From the NCBI GenBank assembly GCA_009774145.1, contig VSND01000011.1, positions 1 to 64,000 on the forward strand: a stretch of DNA of 64,000 nucleotides, written 5' to 3'. Each line of letters begins with the position of its first letter. Position 1 is the first letter of the stretch. The DNA is from Lachnospiraceae bacterium (GTDB taxonomy: Bacteria > Bacillota > Clostridia > Lachnospirales > Lachnospiraceae). Below are positions 25,028 to 33,432 of this stretch, piece after piece. Made by a program: the position numbers and the translations under genes. The notes below the pieces were generated by a model that worked only from the letters and a program-made list of their open reading frames with translations, was not told the origin of the DNA and ran no database searches.

Positions 25028-25069
25028 AAAAAAGCTTCTCTCCCTGATATAAGGAAGAGAAGCTTTTTT
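25028..25069 (+). terminator. terminator of the padR operon
   Basis: Perfect arms AAAAAAGCTTCTCT and AGAGAAGCTTTTTT with a 14-base loop. The T-run forms the last part of the 3' arm. Confidence 0.9.
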
Positions 25070-25085
25070 CCCTCTTACTTCAGAC

Positions 25086-25190
25086 TTACTGCATCCGCTG
25101 TCCGATCAGCACTGTCTTTCCTTCAAAAGCAAACCCGTATTTTCGGTTCTTCTCAAAGCTCCGGATTCCGATTCCTGCTGTTCTCGCCAT
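25086..25190 (-). pseudogene. N-terminal remnant of an AAA-ATPase/PD-(D/E)XK family protein
   Basis: A 34-codon frame, MARTAGIGIRSFEKNRKYGF..., ends in TAA. The start follows GGGGGCG. It resembles the first 30 residues of a large clostridial family that begins with a GIG.QSFE.IR.N..FYVDKT..I.. pattern. The Walker A and nuclease parts are absent. Probably a small relic rather than a functional peptide. Confidence 0.45.
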
Positions 25191-25343
25191 GGCGCCCCCT
25201 GCCTTCCTGTTCTGCCGCAATTATGGCATTGCCTGTTTTTCCTTTTAAACGCTCTTTTTTGTATGTCAAAAACACGTTGCACTTCTGTTCTATCCATTGT
25301 AAAATGGGAAAAAGCAACTATATGCAGAAAGCAGGTGAACCAT

Positions 25344-27026
25344 ATGGAAAAAACATGGTGGAAAGAAAGCGTTGTCTACCAGATCTATCCTCGAAGCTTC
25401 AACGACAGCAACGGAGACGGCATCGGAGATCTGAACGGCATCACGGAGAAGATGGACTATCTGAAAGAACTTGGAATCGACGTCATCTGGCTCTCCCCGG
25501 TCTATGAATCGCCCAATGACGATAATGGATATGATATCAGCAACTATCAGGGCATCATGAAAGAATTCGGTACCATGGAGGATTTTGACCGGATGCTGGC
25601 CGCCGCCCACGAGCGGAAGATCCGGATCGTCATGGATCTGGTCGTCAATCACACCTCTGACGAGCATCCATGGTTTGTAGAGAGCCGGAAATCAAAGGAC
25701 AATCCTTACCGGAACTATTATATCTGGAAAGAGGCAAAGAACGGCGGCGTACCCAACAACTGGGGCTCCTGTTTCGGCGGATCCGCCTGGAAATATGATG
25801 AGACGACGGACATGTATTTCCTGCACATGTTTTCGCAGAAACAGCCGGACCTGAACTGGGAAAATGAGACCGTCCGCCGGGAAGTGTTCGACATGATGGA
25901 CTGGTGGTGTCAGAAAGGCATCGACGGCTTTCGGATGGACGTAATCAGCATGATCTCCAAAGATCCGGCATATCCGGACGGAGCTTTAAAAGAAACCGGT
26001 TACGGAGATTACGGCCCCTATGTATGCAACGGTCCCAGGGTACATGAATATCTGCAGGAGATGAACCGAAAAGTCCTCTCCCGCTATGACCTTCTGACCG
26101 TTGGCGAATGCGCCGGCGTGACGGTCGAAGAGGCAAAGAGATATGCAAATCAGGACGGAACGGAACTGAACATGGTCTTCCAGTTTGAACATATGGATCT
26201 GGACGGCGGCGAGACCTTCAAATGGAATGACCGGAAGATCAGCCTTGTGGAACTGAAGGCAACTCTTTCCAAATGGCAGACGGAGCTGTACGGCAAAGCG
26301 TGGAACAGCCTGTACTGGTGCAACCACGACCAGCCCCGGATCGTGTCAAGGCTGGGCAACGACAGCGACGTTTACCGGGAGCGTTCTGCGAAGATGCTGG
26401 CGACCTGTCTCCATATGATGCAGGGCACACCCTATATCTATCAGGGAGAAGAGCTTGGCATGACCAATGTACCCTTCCCGTCTCTTACGGATTTCCGGGA
26501 TATCGAGAGTATCAACGCTTTTCATGAATACACAGGAAGCGGACAGATCGCTCCTGACGATATGATGCGCTACCTTCGCTATAAGGGCCGCGACAACTCC
26601 AGAACGCCCATGCAGTGGGATGACAGCGACCACGCAGGTTTCAGTACCGTCGCCCCCTGGATCATGGTAAATCCCAACTATACCCGGATCAACGCCAGAG
26701 AGCAGCTGGCACGTGAGGATTCTGTCTTCCACTATTATCAGAAACTGATCCGCCTGCGGAAATCCCACGAGATCATCGTATACGGCTCTTATGAACTCCT
26801 GCTGCCGGACGACCCGGATCTCTATGTCTATACCCGGGAACAGAACGGAGAAAAGCTGCTGGTCATCTGTAATTTTACGGACCAGTCAAAGAACTTCTCT
26901 CTTCCCGACGGATGGATACCGGAACGGATGGAGCGCCTGATCGGCAACTGCTGCCGGACCGCCGCCGGGCGGACCATGGAGCTTATGCCCTATGAAGCAG
27001 TTGTCTACAACATGCCTGCATCATAG
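25344..27026 (+). CDS. GH13 alpha-glucosidase (oligo-1,6-glucosidase type)
   Basis: A 560-residue cytoplasmic glycoside hydrolase, full length for the family. The start ATG at 25344 follows AGGTGA; upstream in-frame codons are not family-like. It begins WWKESVVYQIYPRSFNDSNGDGIGDL and has the four GH13 motifs: DLVVNHTS, GFRMDVISMIS (catalytic Asp), TVGECAGV (acid/base Glu) and NHDQPR. It should cleave isomaltose, isomaltulose or short alpha-glucosides. No sugar transporter is adjacent, and the gene stands alone between two terminators. Confidence 0.94.
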   Translation: MEKTWWKESVVYQIYPRSFNDSNGDGIGDLNGITEKMDYLKELGIDVIWLSPVYESPNDDNGYDISNYQGIMKEFGTMEDFDRMLAAAHERKIRIVMDLVVNHTSDEHPWFVESRKSKDNPYRNYYIWKEAKNGGVPNNWGSCFGGSAWKYDETTDMYFLHMFSQKQPDLNWENETVRREVFDMMDWWCQKGIDGFRMDVISMISKDPAYPDGALKETGYGDYGPYVCNGPRVHEYLQEMNRKVLSRYDLLTVGECAGVTVEEAKRYANQDGTELNMVFQFEHMDLDGGETFKWNDRKISLVELKATLSKWQTELYGKAWNSLYWCNHDQPRIVSRLGNDSDVYRERSAKMLATCLHMMQGTPYIYQGEELGMTNVPFPSLTDFRDIESINAFHEYTGSGQIAPDDMMRYLRYKGRDNSRTPMQWDDSDHAGFSTVAPWIMVNPNYTRINAREQLAREDSVFHYYQKLIRLRKSHEIIVYGSYELLLPDDPDLYVYTREQNGEKLLVICNFTDQSKNFSLPDGWIPERMERLIGNCCRTAAGRTMELMPYEAVVYNMPAS

Positions 27027-27197
27027 ACCGAAGCTGCACCGCGTCCTGTCCGGTTCCTGCATGACTCCGGACTCCTGCAGCAGGCAAAACGTCGGCGCCG
27101 GAATATCTTCGCCCATGCAGGCGCCATCCACGTTCAACAGCCGGATTTTGATTTGAATCCGGCAGAGAAACCGCATAACACAAGGAGGAAACCGCAC

Positions 27198-27950
27198 ATG
27201 TACAAATTATGGGAAGCATTAAAGGAAGCAAAAAAATACCGCTGGGTAGAGCTTTCCCACTCACTGAACAATGACAGCCCCTATTGGTCCGGCATCCCGG
27301 AAGGCTCCGTAGAACTGGGGACCACCTGTTTTGACTGGGGCAATGAGATGCTGGACTGCCTGATCCAGACTTTCAAATTCCCGGGGCAGTTCGGCACCCA
27401 CATCGATTTTCCGGGACATTTTGTCAAGGATCGGGAATTATCCGAGCGATACGGCGTGAAGGATCTCATTTTCCCGCTCTGTGTCATCGATGTTACGGAA
27501 AAAGTAAAAGCAGATCCCACTTATGTGGTCACTTCTGCAGATCTGAAAGAATACGAAGCAACATATGGCCCGATCCCTGACGGAGCCTTTGTGGCGCTGC
27601 GCACGGACTGGTCGAAGAAATGGCCGGATATGGACGCACTCTCCGGCACGGATGCAGACGGCGGTGAAAATTTCCCCGGATGGTCCATGGATGCCCTGAA
27701 ATACATCTACGAAGAGCGGAATGCCGCTGCCAACGGACACGAAACTCTGGATACGGACGCTTCCGCAGAAGCCGCCAAAGCCGGTGATCTGGCATGCGAG
27801 CGGTATGTGCTGGACAGGGGCAAACTGCAGGTGGAAGTCCTCACCAACCTGGATCAGGTGGCTCCTGCAGGGGCCGTTCTCATCGTATCCTATCCGAGGA
27901 TCGAAGGCGCCACCGGACTTCCTGCAAGAGTCTGGGCCATTACGGAATAA
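27198..27950 (+). CDS. cyclase family protein (kynurenine-formamidase-like metal hydrolase)
   Basis: A 250-residue protein. Start ATG at 27198 has an excellent AAGGAGG. It has the family's metal-binding motif FGTHIDFPGHF near residue 68 and later VALRTDWSKKW and a C-terminal GATGLPARVWAI. The family hydrolyses cyclic or formylated amides and related compounds; substrate unknown. A small hairpin GCCGGATT/AATCCGGC precedes it at 27139-27162. It may be co-transcribed with the GH13 gene (171-base gap). Confidence 0.9.
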   Translation: MYKLWEALKEAKKYRWVELSHSLNNDSPYWSGIPEGSVELGTTCFDWGNEMLDCLIQTFKFPGQFGTHIDFPGHFVKDRELSERYGVKDLIFPLCVIDVTEKVKADPTYVVTSADLKEYEATYGPIPDGAFVALRTDWSKKWPDMDALSGTDADGGENFPGWSMDALKYIYEERNAAANGHETLDTDASAEAAKAGDLACERYVLDRGKLQVEVLTNLDQVAPAGAVLIVSYPRIEGATGLPARVWAITE

Positions 27951-27953
27951 ATG

Positions 27954-27996
27954 AAAAAAGCTGCCGCAGAGCAAAAAGCAACACGCTCTGCGGCAG
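27954..27996 (-). terminator. terminator of the HAD phosphatase gene
   Basis: CTGCCGCAGAGC pairs perfectly with GCTCTGCGGCAG around a 12-base loop; on the minus strand it is followed by CTTTTTT. It also faces the end of the cyclase gene and may serve it weakly. Confidence 0.85.
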
Positions 27997-28016
27997 TCCG
28001 TATGTTTCTGAAATCT

Positions 28017-28883
28017 CTATCTCTGCGAAAGCAACTGCTCGATCACATAGGCGACACCTGCTTCTTCATTGGTCTTTGTGACATATTTCGCCGCCTTTTT
28101 AATCTCCGGTACTGCATTCCCCATGGCGACGGTTGCACCAAAATCCATGGACAGCATGGAATAATCGTTCATACTGTCACCCAGCACCAGAACCTCATCC
28201 ATCGTATATCCAAGAGATTCTATGTAGGCCTTCAGGACCGGACCCTTCTGTGCCCGGACATCCGTGATCTCCAGATTGTCCACAAAAGAAGAGGCTGCTG
28301 CGATCCTCGGGTCTCTGGAAAGCACCTGTTCCAGTCTCTTCAGCCTGGCAAAATCATCAGAAAACAGAAAGATTTTATAGACCGGAACTGCTGCTTCTCT
28401 GAGCTCTTTCATGCTGAGAATTCCCCTGGTGTTCGCTTTTATCCTCTGATATAACGGGGAATTTAAAATCTCCTCTCTGGTCGTATTCGCATGAAAGATC
28501 TGCGCCTGCAGGATAATGCTCTCTTTTACCTGCTCAGGGGTCCCGATCCGGTAATCATACTGATCGGTGGAAAAAATAACCGACACAGACCATTTTTTCA
28601 ATTCTTCATATATTTCTTCGCACAGATTCAGATCCATATGAATCCGGCTCACAAGCTGCTGAGCGGAATCTCTCACTTCTGCACCGCTGGCCAGAATATA
28701 GTCACAGGTCAGATCAAACCCCTTCAGCTGCTCCATCGCCTGTGTCAGATTCCGCCCGGTCGCAATGATAAACCGAATCCCATGCGCACAGGCCCGTCTG
28801 ACCGCCTCCGCCGTCCGGGGCGCTATCTCATGAGCATCATTCAGCAACGTTCCGTCCATATCACTTGCGATCACTTTTATCAT
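28017..28883 (-). CDS. Cof-type HAD-IIB family hydrolase
   Basis: A 288-residue sugar-phosphate or flavin phosphatase of the Cof subfamily. Catalytic DMDGTLL at residues 8-14, FIIATGR (motif II), a cap domain and GDSMNDYSML (motif IV). ATG at 28881-28883 is preceded by GGAAGGA; an in-frame longer start is less likely. Isolated gene; the substrate cannot be predicted. Confidence 0.93.
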   Translation of the reverse strand: MIKVIASDMDGTLLNDAHEIAPRTAEAVRRACAHGIRFIIATGRNLTQAMEQLKGFDLTCDYILASGAEVRDSAQQLVSRIHMDLNLCEEIYEELKKWSVSVIFSTDQYDYRIGTPEQVKESIILQAQIFHANTTREEILNSPLYQRIKANTRGILSMKELREAAVPVYKIFLFSDDFARLKRLEQVLSRDPRIAAASSFVDNLEITDVRAQKGPVLKAYIESLGYTMDEVLVLGDSMNDYSMLSMDFGATVAMGNAVPEIKKAAKYVTKTNEEAGVAYVIEQLLSQR

Positions 28884-28982
28884 AATCCTGTCCTTCCTTT
28901 TTGCACGATGTAAGGGGCTACCATACAGCATGATACCCCCTCACCATATTACAGGAATCTGCCTGCAGATTCAACCTGTTTT

Positions 28983-30212
28983 TTAAAGCGCCGCCTGCAG
29001 TTCCTCCAGACTCATGGTCCCTGTAATCATTTCATATTCCCCGGCATCGAAGACTTTCCATTCCTGAGAAGATATTTCCTTCCCATCTATATAATCTGCT
29101 CCATACAGCCCCAGAGAGTCCATCTCCTCCTCATCCGGCATCCCGTTTCCGTTTACATCGTCAAAATTAACGGTCTTGATCTCCGCTTTGATATCCAGTG
29201 TATACGAACCGCTGATCTCCATGTAAGTCGTATACAGAATGGCTCCGGCGTAATCCGAGTTACAGTTCCTTATATTGTTCTTCCGCGGCGCATATTCATA
29301 GCCCGCATTTCCCATGGCGCCGTACGCCCAGTGATCCATCAGTGTATAAATCTTTCCGTCGTGAAAGGTATACAGGCATGTGTAATAGCCCGCCAGACCT
29401 GCCGCCAGCTCCGGCGTCTCGTCTTCATCCACATAGATCAGCCCATAGGTTCTCATTCCTGAGCTTTCCAGATCGCTCAATCTGCCTGCCGCCTCATACG
29501 CTTCCTGATAACCGGAAAATTCCCCGTTCTTTTTTCCGGCTGACAAAAGTTCCCGAATCGCAGGAACCGTAAGCGCTTCCGCCTGTCTGGTGATATTTTC
29601 CGACAGCTCCTCCTGTGACGTAAAATATGCCTTCTGCCCTTCCAGAATATCCATATACCCATAATAAACTGCCGCAAAACCGGTATCTCCATACGTCTCG
29701 ATCAGCAGGATATCTGTATTCCCGTCATAGTTTATGTCATAAAATGAAACCGCGTCCAGACTTTTAAATGTCTCCCCGGATAGTTCTCTCGGAACATATC
29801 CCTGTACTTCAGAAAGAACCTTCCCATCCTGAACGATCTGCATATGGAAGTTCTCTTCATCCGCAGACGGCATATAAGGAACAAACACCACTTTCCCGCT
29901 GTACTCGCTCAGCTCCACTTCAAAAGTCTGCTCTGCAATACAGTTTTCACCAAACTGCTGCTTCCATTCATCGGACTGTGCGGTTTCATCCGTATCCTTT
30001 TCTGTAATCGAAGTTCCGCCGGCGGCGTCTTCCGCAGTCGGGAGATCCTCTTCTTTTGACTCACTGTCCGCATCTTCGTTCTTTTGTTCCCCGGCAGAAT
30101 CATTTTCCACGATCCCCTCTTCCCCGGTCTTCGCATCCTCATTCTGCCCGCATGCTGCCAGCATACCGGCCATAAGCACTGCCAATATAAACGCTCCTGT
30201 TTTTTTGTTCAT
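28983..30212 (-). CDS. lipoprotein with calcium-loop-like repeats
   Basis: A 409-residue protein with a lipoprotein signal (LAVLMAGMLAACG, Cys at about 22) and an acidic low-complexity linker to residue 85. The main domain has FG-GAP or EF-hand-like loops: DINYDGNTDILL near residue 174 and DVNGNGMPDEEEMD near residue 364, plus YVDEDETPELAAG. Many lachnospiral secreted proteins have this form; role unknown. No neighbour suggests a function. Confidence 0.82.
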   Translation of the reverse strand: MNKKTGAFILAVLMAGMLAACGQNEDAKTGEEGIVENDSAGEQKNEDADSESKEEDLPTAEDAAGGTSITEKDTDETAQSDEWKQQFGENCIAEQTFEVELSEYSGKVVFVPYMPSADEENFHMQIVQDGKVLSEVQGYVPRELSGETFKSLDAVSFYDINYDGNTDILLIETYGDTGFAAVYYGYMDILEGQKAYFTSQEELSENITRQAEALTVPAIRELLSAGKKNGEFSGYQEAYEAAGRLSDLESSGMRTYGLIYVDEDETPELAAGLAGYYTCLYTFHDGKIYTLMDHWAYGAMGNAGYEYAPRKNNIRNCNSDYAGAILYTTYMEISGSYTLDIKAEIKTVNFDDVNGNGMPDEEEMDSLGLYGADYIDGKEISSQEWKVFDAGEYEMITGTMSLEELQAAL

Positions 30213-30306
30213 AATCTCATTCTCCCCTCGCAGAAAACAGCCTGATATCAGGAAATTATAGCAAAATTCTTACTGTCCGTCAAATTTATCCGTTTTGTAT
30301 ATCTGC

Positions 30307-30335
30307 TTGAAAAACGAATGTCCGTTCTGTATAAT
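30307..30335 (+). promoter_or_regulatory. sigma-A promoter upstream of the DUF2262 gene
   Basis: TTGAAA, a 17-base spacer and TATAAT. It lies about 130 bases before the start codon, implying a long leader in which I see no known riboswitch. Confidence 0.6.
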
Positions 30336-30466
30336 GAATTTACCGATCCGGTGTTTGTCAACCATCGGAAAAGTATGATAAACGGTACGGAAACCCGCAT
30401 TCTGTAAGTGCAGAAATTCAGCGCCGTTTATATGGAACATGCAGCCGATACAGGAGAAAGAAGTAT

Positions 30467-31579
30467 ATGGAGAAGTACATGAAGAAACATACGGAAAAAT
30501 ATATGGACAGGCATATGGAGATTATGAAACAACTGCTTGAGAAAAGGGAGGAACTGCAAAGCGGCAACCCTGATATATGCAAATGGGCAAAAGAGCAGGG
30601 ACTTTCTTATGCGTTCAGCGAAGAAGGTTATCTGCTGGCCGCCTGCAGAAAGGAGGTCTGCCTGACACAGGACGGCAACGCCATATGGCCGTTTCTTCGG
30701 GATGGAACCCCGCGGGAAAATCTGTCCGAAAAAAAGCAGGAAAGAATGGTATTGATCTTTACGGGACCCAAAACCGCTTTTCAGACAGAAGTCCCCCTGC
30801 CCTGTGGCTTTTCGGTAAAAGAAATCATATGTCAGGATCATGTTTTTACCATTCGTTCAGATTCGGAACAGGGTGATCTTGCAGGAACCTTTCCGGTTAT
30901 GCGCGAGGCTTTGACCCTGGCAGAATCGCTTTACTGCAGTGAAAAAGGAGTCAGCGAAGAGACCCTTCTCAAGTGCTGCTATGAATATCTCACAGAAGAC
31001 CATCAAAACTATCTGAAAAAAGCGGAACAGGAGAAGCTTTTCTTATCCGGCAGGAACAACCGGACGGCAAAAGCAGATAATTTTTATCGGAATGAAAACG
31101 GAGACTATGTATGTAACTTCACCGCAGAACTGTGGGGAGACAGAGCAGAGATCTATGCCGTCTGTTCCGAAAAATCGGGGCAGACGAACAAAATGCGGAG
31201 CAAACTGTCGAAATACCTGAATTCCCATATCCAGTGGATTCATGAGCAGAAAAAACAGATTCAAAAAGCAGTTCTGGATGAAGATATGGTTTCACTGGCA
31301 TGTGAATGGATGGAGGAGTATGAGCGGACAGGGGAAAACGGAAAAAGCTGTTATGAACTGGAAGACGGCAGTCTGCTGCCTGCTCCCGTCACCGAAGAAT
31401 TATTCCTGAGCAGTCTGCATATTGGCGGAATCCATGCATACTGTGAAGAAAACAAAATCACTTTTGAGCTGTTTCTTGACACGGAACCGGACTTTTTTGC
31501 CTGCCACAGTATCGAAGTATTTATTACAGCTGCACCTGAGTGCACTTACCGCATAAAGGTAAATGGACTGGCCGGGTAA
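30467..31579 (+). CDS. DUF2262 domain protein
   Basis: A 370-residue soluble protein. The ATG at 30467 follows AGGAGAAAG. The N-terminal 210 residues are unassigned. The C-terminal 130 residues have the DUF2262 pattern: SKYLNSHIQWIHEQKKQIQKAV, ACEWMEE, then ACHSIEVFI...IKVNGLAG at the end. DUF2262 proteins are often encoded near polymorphic-toxin immunity genes; no such partner is seen here. Function unknown. Confidence 0.78.
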   Translation: MEKYMKKHTEKYMDRHMEIMKQLLEKREELQSGNPDICKWAKEQGLSYAFSEEGYLLAACRKEVCLTQDGNAIWPFLRDGTPRENLSEKKQERMVLIFTGPKTAFQTEVPLPCGFSVKEIICQDHVFTIRSDSEQGDLAGTFPVMREALTLAESLYCSEKGVSEETLLKCCYEYLTEDHQNYLKKAEQEKLFLSGRNNRTAKADNFYRNENGDYVCNFTAELWGDRAEIYAVCSEKSGQTNKMRSKLSKYLNSHIQWIHEQKKQIQKAVLDEDMVSLACEWMEEYERTGENGKSCYELEDGSLLPAPVTEELFLSSLHIGGIHAYCEENKITFELFLDTEPDFFACHSIEVFITAAPECTYRIKVNGLAG

Positions 31580-31982
31580 ATACCGGTCAGCAGAGAAGCT
31601 TTTGTAAACAGCCGGAAAGCTGCTGCAAACATCAGCAGCCGGAAGGATATTGAATCTTAAATGTCAGACTTAAAAATACCCTTGCTTTGCCCCAAAGGAA
31701 ACTGATGTTTTATCAGGAAATCCTGAAACAGCCTCGCAGTAATAATATGACATATCTTGAAGAATGGCACTCGTTGAGCAGTCTCGGAAACTCAATAGCG
31801 AATAGGCAGGAAAGGGTTGATTTTCAGAAATGAGAGGGATAAGAGATGCAAACTCCGCAGTCAGTATCTGCGAGGTTTTTCTTTATCGGTTAGGCCGCGA
31901 ATTGTAATGGTTGTGTAAGTTTGTGGGAAATGAACAGCAGTTTGCCCTTGCGTCCTGCCGCGGGATATGGTAAGATTGAGAA
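31580..31982. other. gene-free stretch with a terminator-like hairpin
   Basis: No coding sequence is convincing. At 31853-31880 an imperfect hairpin (CCGCAG / CTGCGAGG) followed by five T residues on the plus strand could end the DUF2262 transcript or an unknown small RNA. The plus-strand -35/-10 pair TTGCGT, 17 bases, TAAGAT (31948-31976) is the likely promoter of the antitoxin RNA described next. Confidence 0.4.
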
Positions 31983-32084
31983 AAGGAAAGCCAAAGACGC
32001 ACGGCTTACCCGAAAATGTTTTGACTAACTATCAATGTCAGCCGTCATTATTCGCAGTAATGGCGGCTATCTTCGTTTTCCCCT
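31983..32084 (+). ncRNA. candidate antisense antitoxin RNA
   Basis: Downstream of TTGCGT-17-TAAGAT a transcript would start near 31983 and run into a strong hairpin, AGCCGTCATTA / TAATGGCGGCT (32040-32068), followed by ATCTTCGTTTTCC. It overlaps the 3' end and terminator region of the small toxin on the opposite strand. This tail-to-tail arrangement is that of type I antitoxins such as RatA. Transcription is inferred from sequence only. Confidence 0.55.
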
Positions 32085-32162
32085 GAATATCTGATAACAC
32101 AGACTTATCAGGGACACAATGAAAATTCCAGTCTGAACAAGGTCAGAATATGTAATCGTCAT
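32067..32162 (-). CDS. small hydrophobic type I toxin (holin-like, TxpA/Fst type)
   Basis: A 31-residue peptide, MTITYSDLVQTGIFIVSLIS then LCYQIFRGKRR. It has a short polar start, one membrane helix and a basic tail, the hallmark of type I toxin-antitoxin membrane peptides. The ribosome binding site AAGGAGGG is very strong but is followed by 9 bases. The site can pair with an upstream CCCTCC, and the 3' end is covered by an antisense RNA, both typical ways of restraining such toxins. It lies at the edge of an integrative-element remnant. Confidence 0.75.
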   Translation of the reverse strand: MTITYSDLVQTGIFIVSLISLCYQIFRGKRR

Positions 32163-32169
32163 TGGCGTT

Positions 32170-32207
32170 CCCTCCTTCCTGCTGAAGTCTGGAGGGTTAG
32201 CCCCTCC
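32170..32207 (-). promoter_or_regulatory. switchable leader masking the toxin ribosome binding site
   Basis: On the toxin mRNA a CCCTCC (32191-32196) can pair either with the Shine-Dalgarno GGAGGG (32170-32175) or with an upstream GGAGGGG (32201-32207). The two hairpins exclude each other. The first would keep the toxin untranslated; the second would free it. Deduced from complementarity only. Confidence 0.5.
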
Positions 32208-32352
32208 GAATTTTCAGTTGCGGAGGGTAAGCCGCCCGGCTCTCTGGTTTTCCCTGACTCACATTCTACCATACAGACGCTTTTTCTTCAATTCTGTATC
32301 TTAAATTTCCGTTTTTATGTCCGCGGGCAGACAAATAGACCCTTGCAGGCTT

Positions 32353-32700
32353 TCAATGTCCGTTTTGTGGTTCCTGTTCTTCATTTCTCGCGGCAGAATT
32401 GATTTTATGCTGTTCTCTCATTCTCTGCGCAAGTTCCGCCCGCTGTTCGTCCGTCAATTCCCGTTTGGCATCCTTCGACCTGATGGAAACAAATTTTTTC
32501 GGGAACCGGTAGGCCTTCGAGATCACCCGCCCGTCCATTTTCTCCTGCCGGTACATCTCGAACTGCTTCGGGTTCGGCTCCACCAGCCTGTCAAGCTTTT
32601 GTATCCATGACGGATTCGCCGTGTACAGTGCCGCTGTATCTTCCTCCGCATTGAAATTGATGATTACCTCCTGTTTATATTGCAACAGTGAATAAGCCAT
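32353..32700 (-). CDS. mobile-element hypothetical protein, about 115 residues
   Basis: A family frequent in Firmicute integrative elements and prophages, recognisable by NFNAEEDTAALYTANPSWIQKLDRLVE near the start and YRFPKKFVSIRSKDAKRELTDEQR later. Function unknown. The best Shine-Dalgarno (AGGAGGTAATC) lies inside the open frame directly before the usual family start, where an ATC replaces the expected ATG; translation may therefore begin at the upstream ATG at 32700 (AAAGGA). This could reduce expression. Confidence 0.7.
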   Translation of the reverse strand: MAYSLLQYKQEVIINFNAEEDTAALYTANPSWIQKLDRLVEPNPKQFEMYRQEKMDGRVISKAYRFPKKFVSIRSKDAKRELTDEQRAELAQRMREQHKINSAARNEEQEPQNGH

Positions 32701-32892
32701 ATTATCTTTTTTCCTTTCCGTTTATTGCCAAAGGCTCCAAAACCCGCCCACGAGCCGCACAGCGCGTCAGAGAGGCACTTTCGGCAGCAGGACATGTGTC
32801 CGGATGCAGGTCTGTCACTGTATATTTGATTCTTCCCATACCTCCCGCGCGGAAGCGTTCAGAGCTTCGAGGAAGCTTTCCTCCGACTCTTC

Positions 32893-33129
32893 CTATGGAG
32901 CGCTGTCGTTTATTCGGCTTTCCAGCTTCAGCAATTCGATTTCCAGCCTTTTTTCCTTCATTCTGTTATCAGCGGGACTGTTCACGAACTTGTCAATTAC
33001 AGTTCCCATAACCGCAGCAATCTCTGAAAGCTTCGCGGCATCTATCTTCTTCTGATCTGACAGGGCATTCAGGCAGGTATCAGGAACCGGCTTTGCCTGC
33101 TCCTTCCGGGAAGCCATGTACGCCAGCAT
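32893..33129 (-). CDS. mobile-element hypothetical protein, probably 5' truncated
   Basis: A 78-residue helical product (MLAYMASRKEQAKPVPDTCL ... RLEIELLKLESRINDSAP). The frame continues upstream to about 33230 without a start codon (IVRGNSDISRKCERKKEQNTDD...), so the N-terminus may be lost or start at a rare codon. It has the look of a small DNA-binding or packaging accessory protein, but I do not recognise it. It lies between the 115-residue protein and the integrase. Confidence 0.4.
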   Translation of the reverse strand: MLAYMASRKEQAKPVPDTCLNALSDQKKIDAAKLSEIAAVMGTVIDKFVNSPADNRMKEKRLEIELLKLESRINDSAP

Positions 33130-33432
33130 GTCGTCGGTGTTCTGTTCTTTTTTTCGTTCGCACTTTCTCGAAATATCCGAATTTCCCCGAACAATATTCC
33201 GGAGAATGTTCCTTGATGGTCCGACAATGGCTTTTCATGGACATCTGGGCAGAATTGTCCCGCCGGAGGAAGCAATAAGAAAAGCGGTAGACGTGTGGAA
33301 TCACCGGGAGAGCGACGAACGGAGAGAAGAAAGGCAGGGCTTCTGATTATGTTCACGAAGTAACATCGGAGAAAAGACGGCGGTTTGTACTGCCGCCGGG
33401 ATTCCTGAATTAAGCGAAAGGAGGATGCTTTT
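33130..33432. other. stretch upstream of the integrase, excisionase position
   Basis: In Tn916-type elements a small excisionase gene lies here. The plus strand holds a short frame ending VPPEEAIRKAVDVWNHRESDERREERQGF before 33346, without a good start. I cannot support an excisionase call. An inverted repeat, GGCGG-TTTGTA-CTGCCGCC, lies at 33379-33399. Confidence 0.3.
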
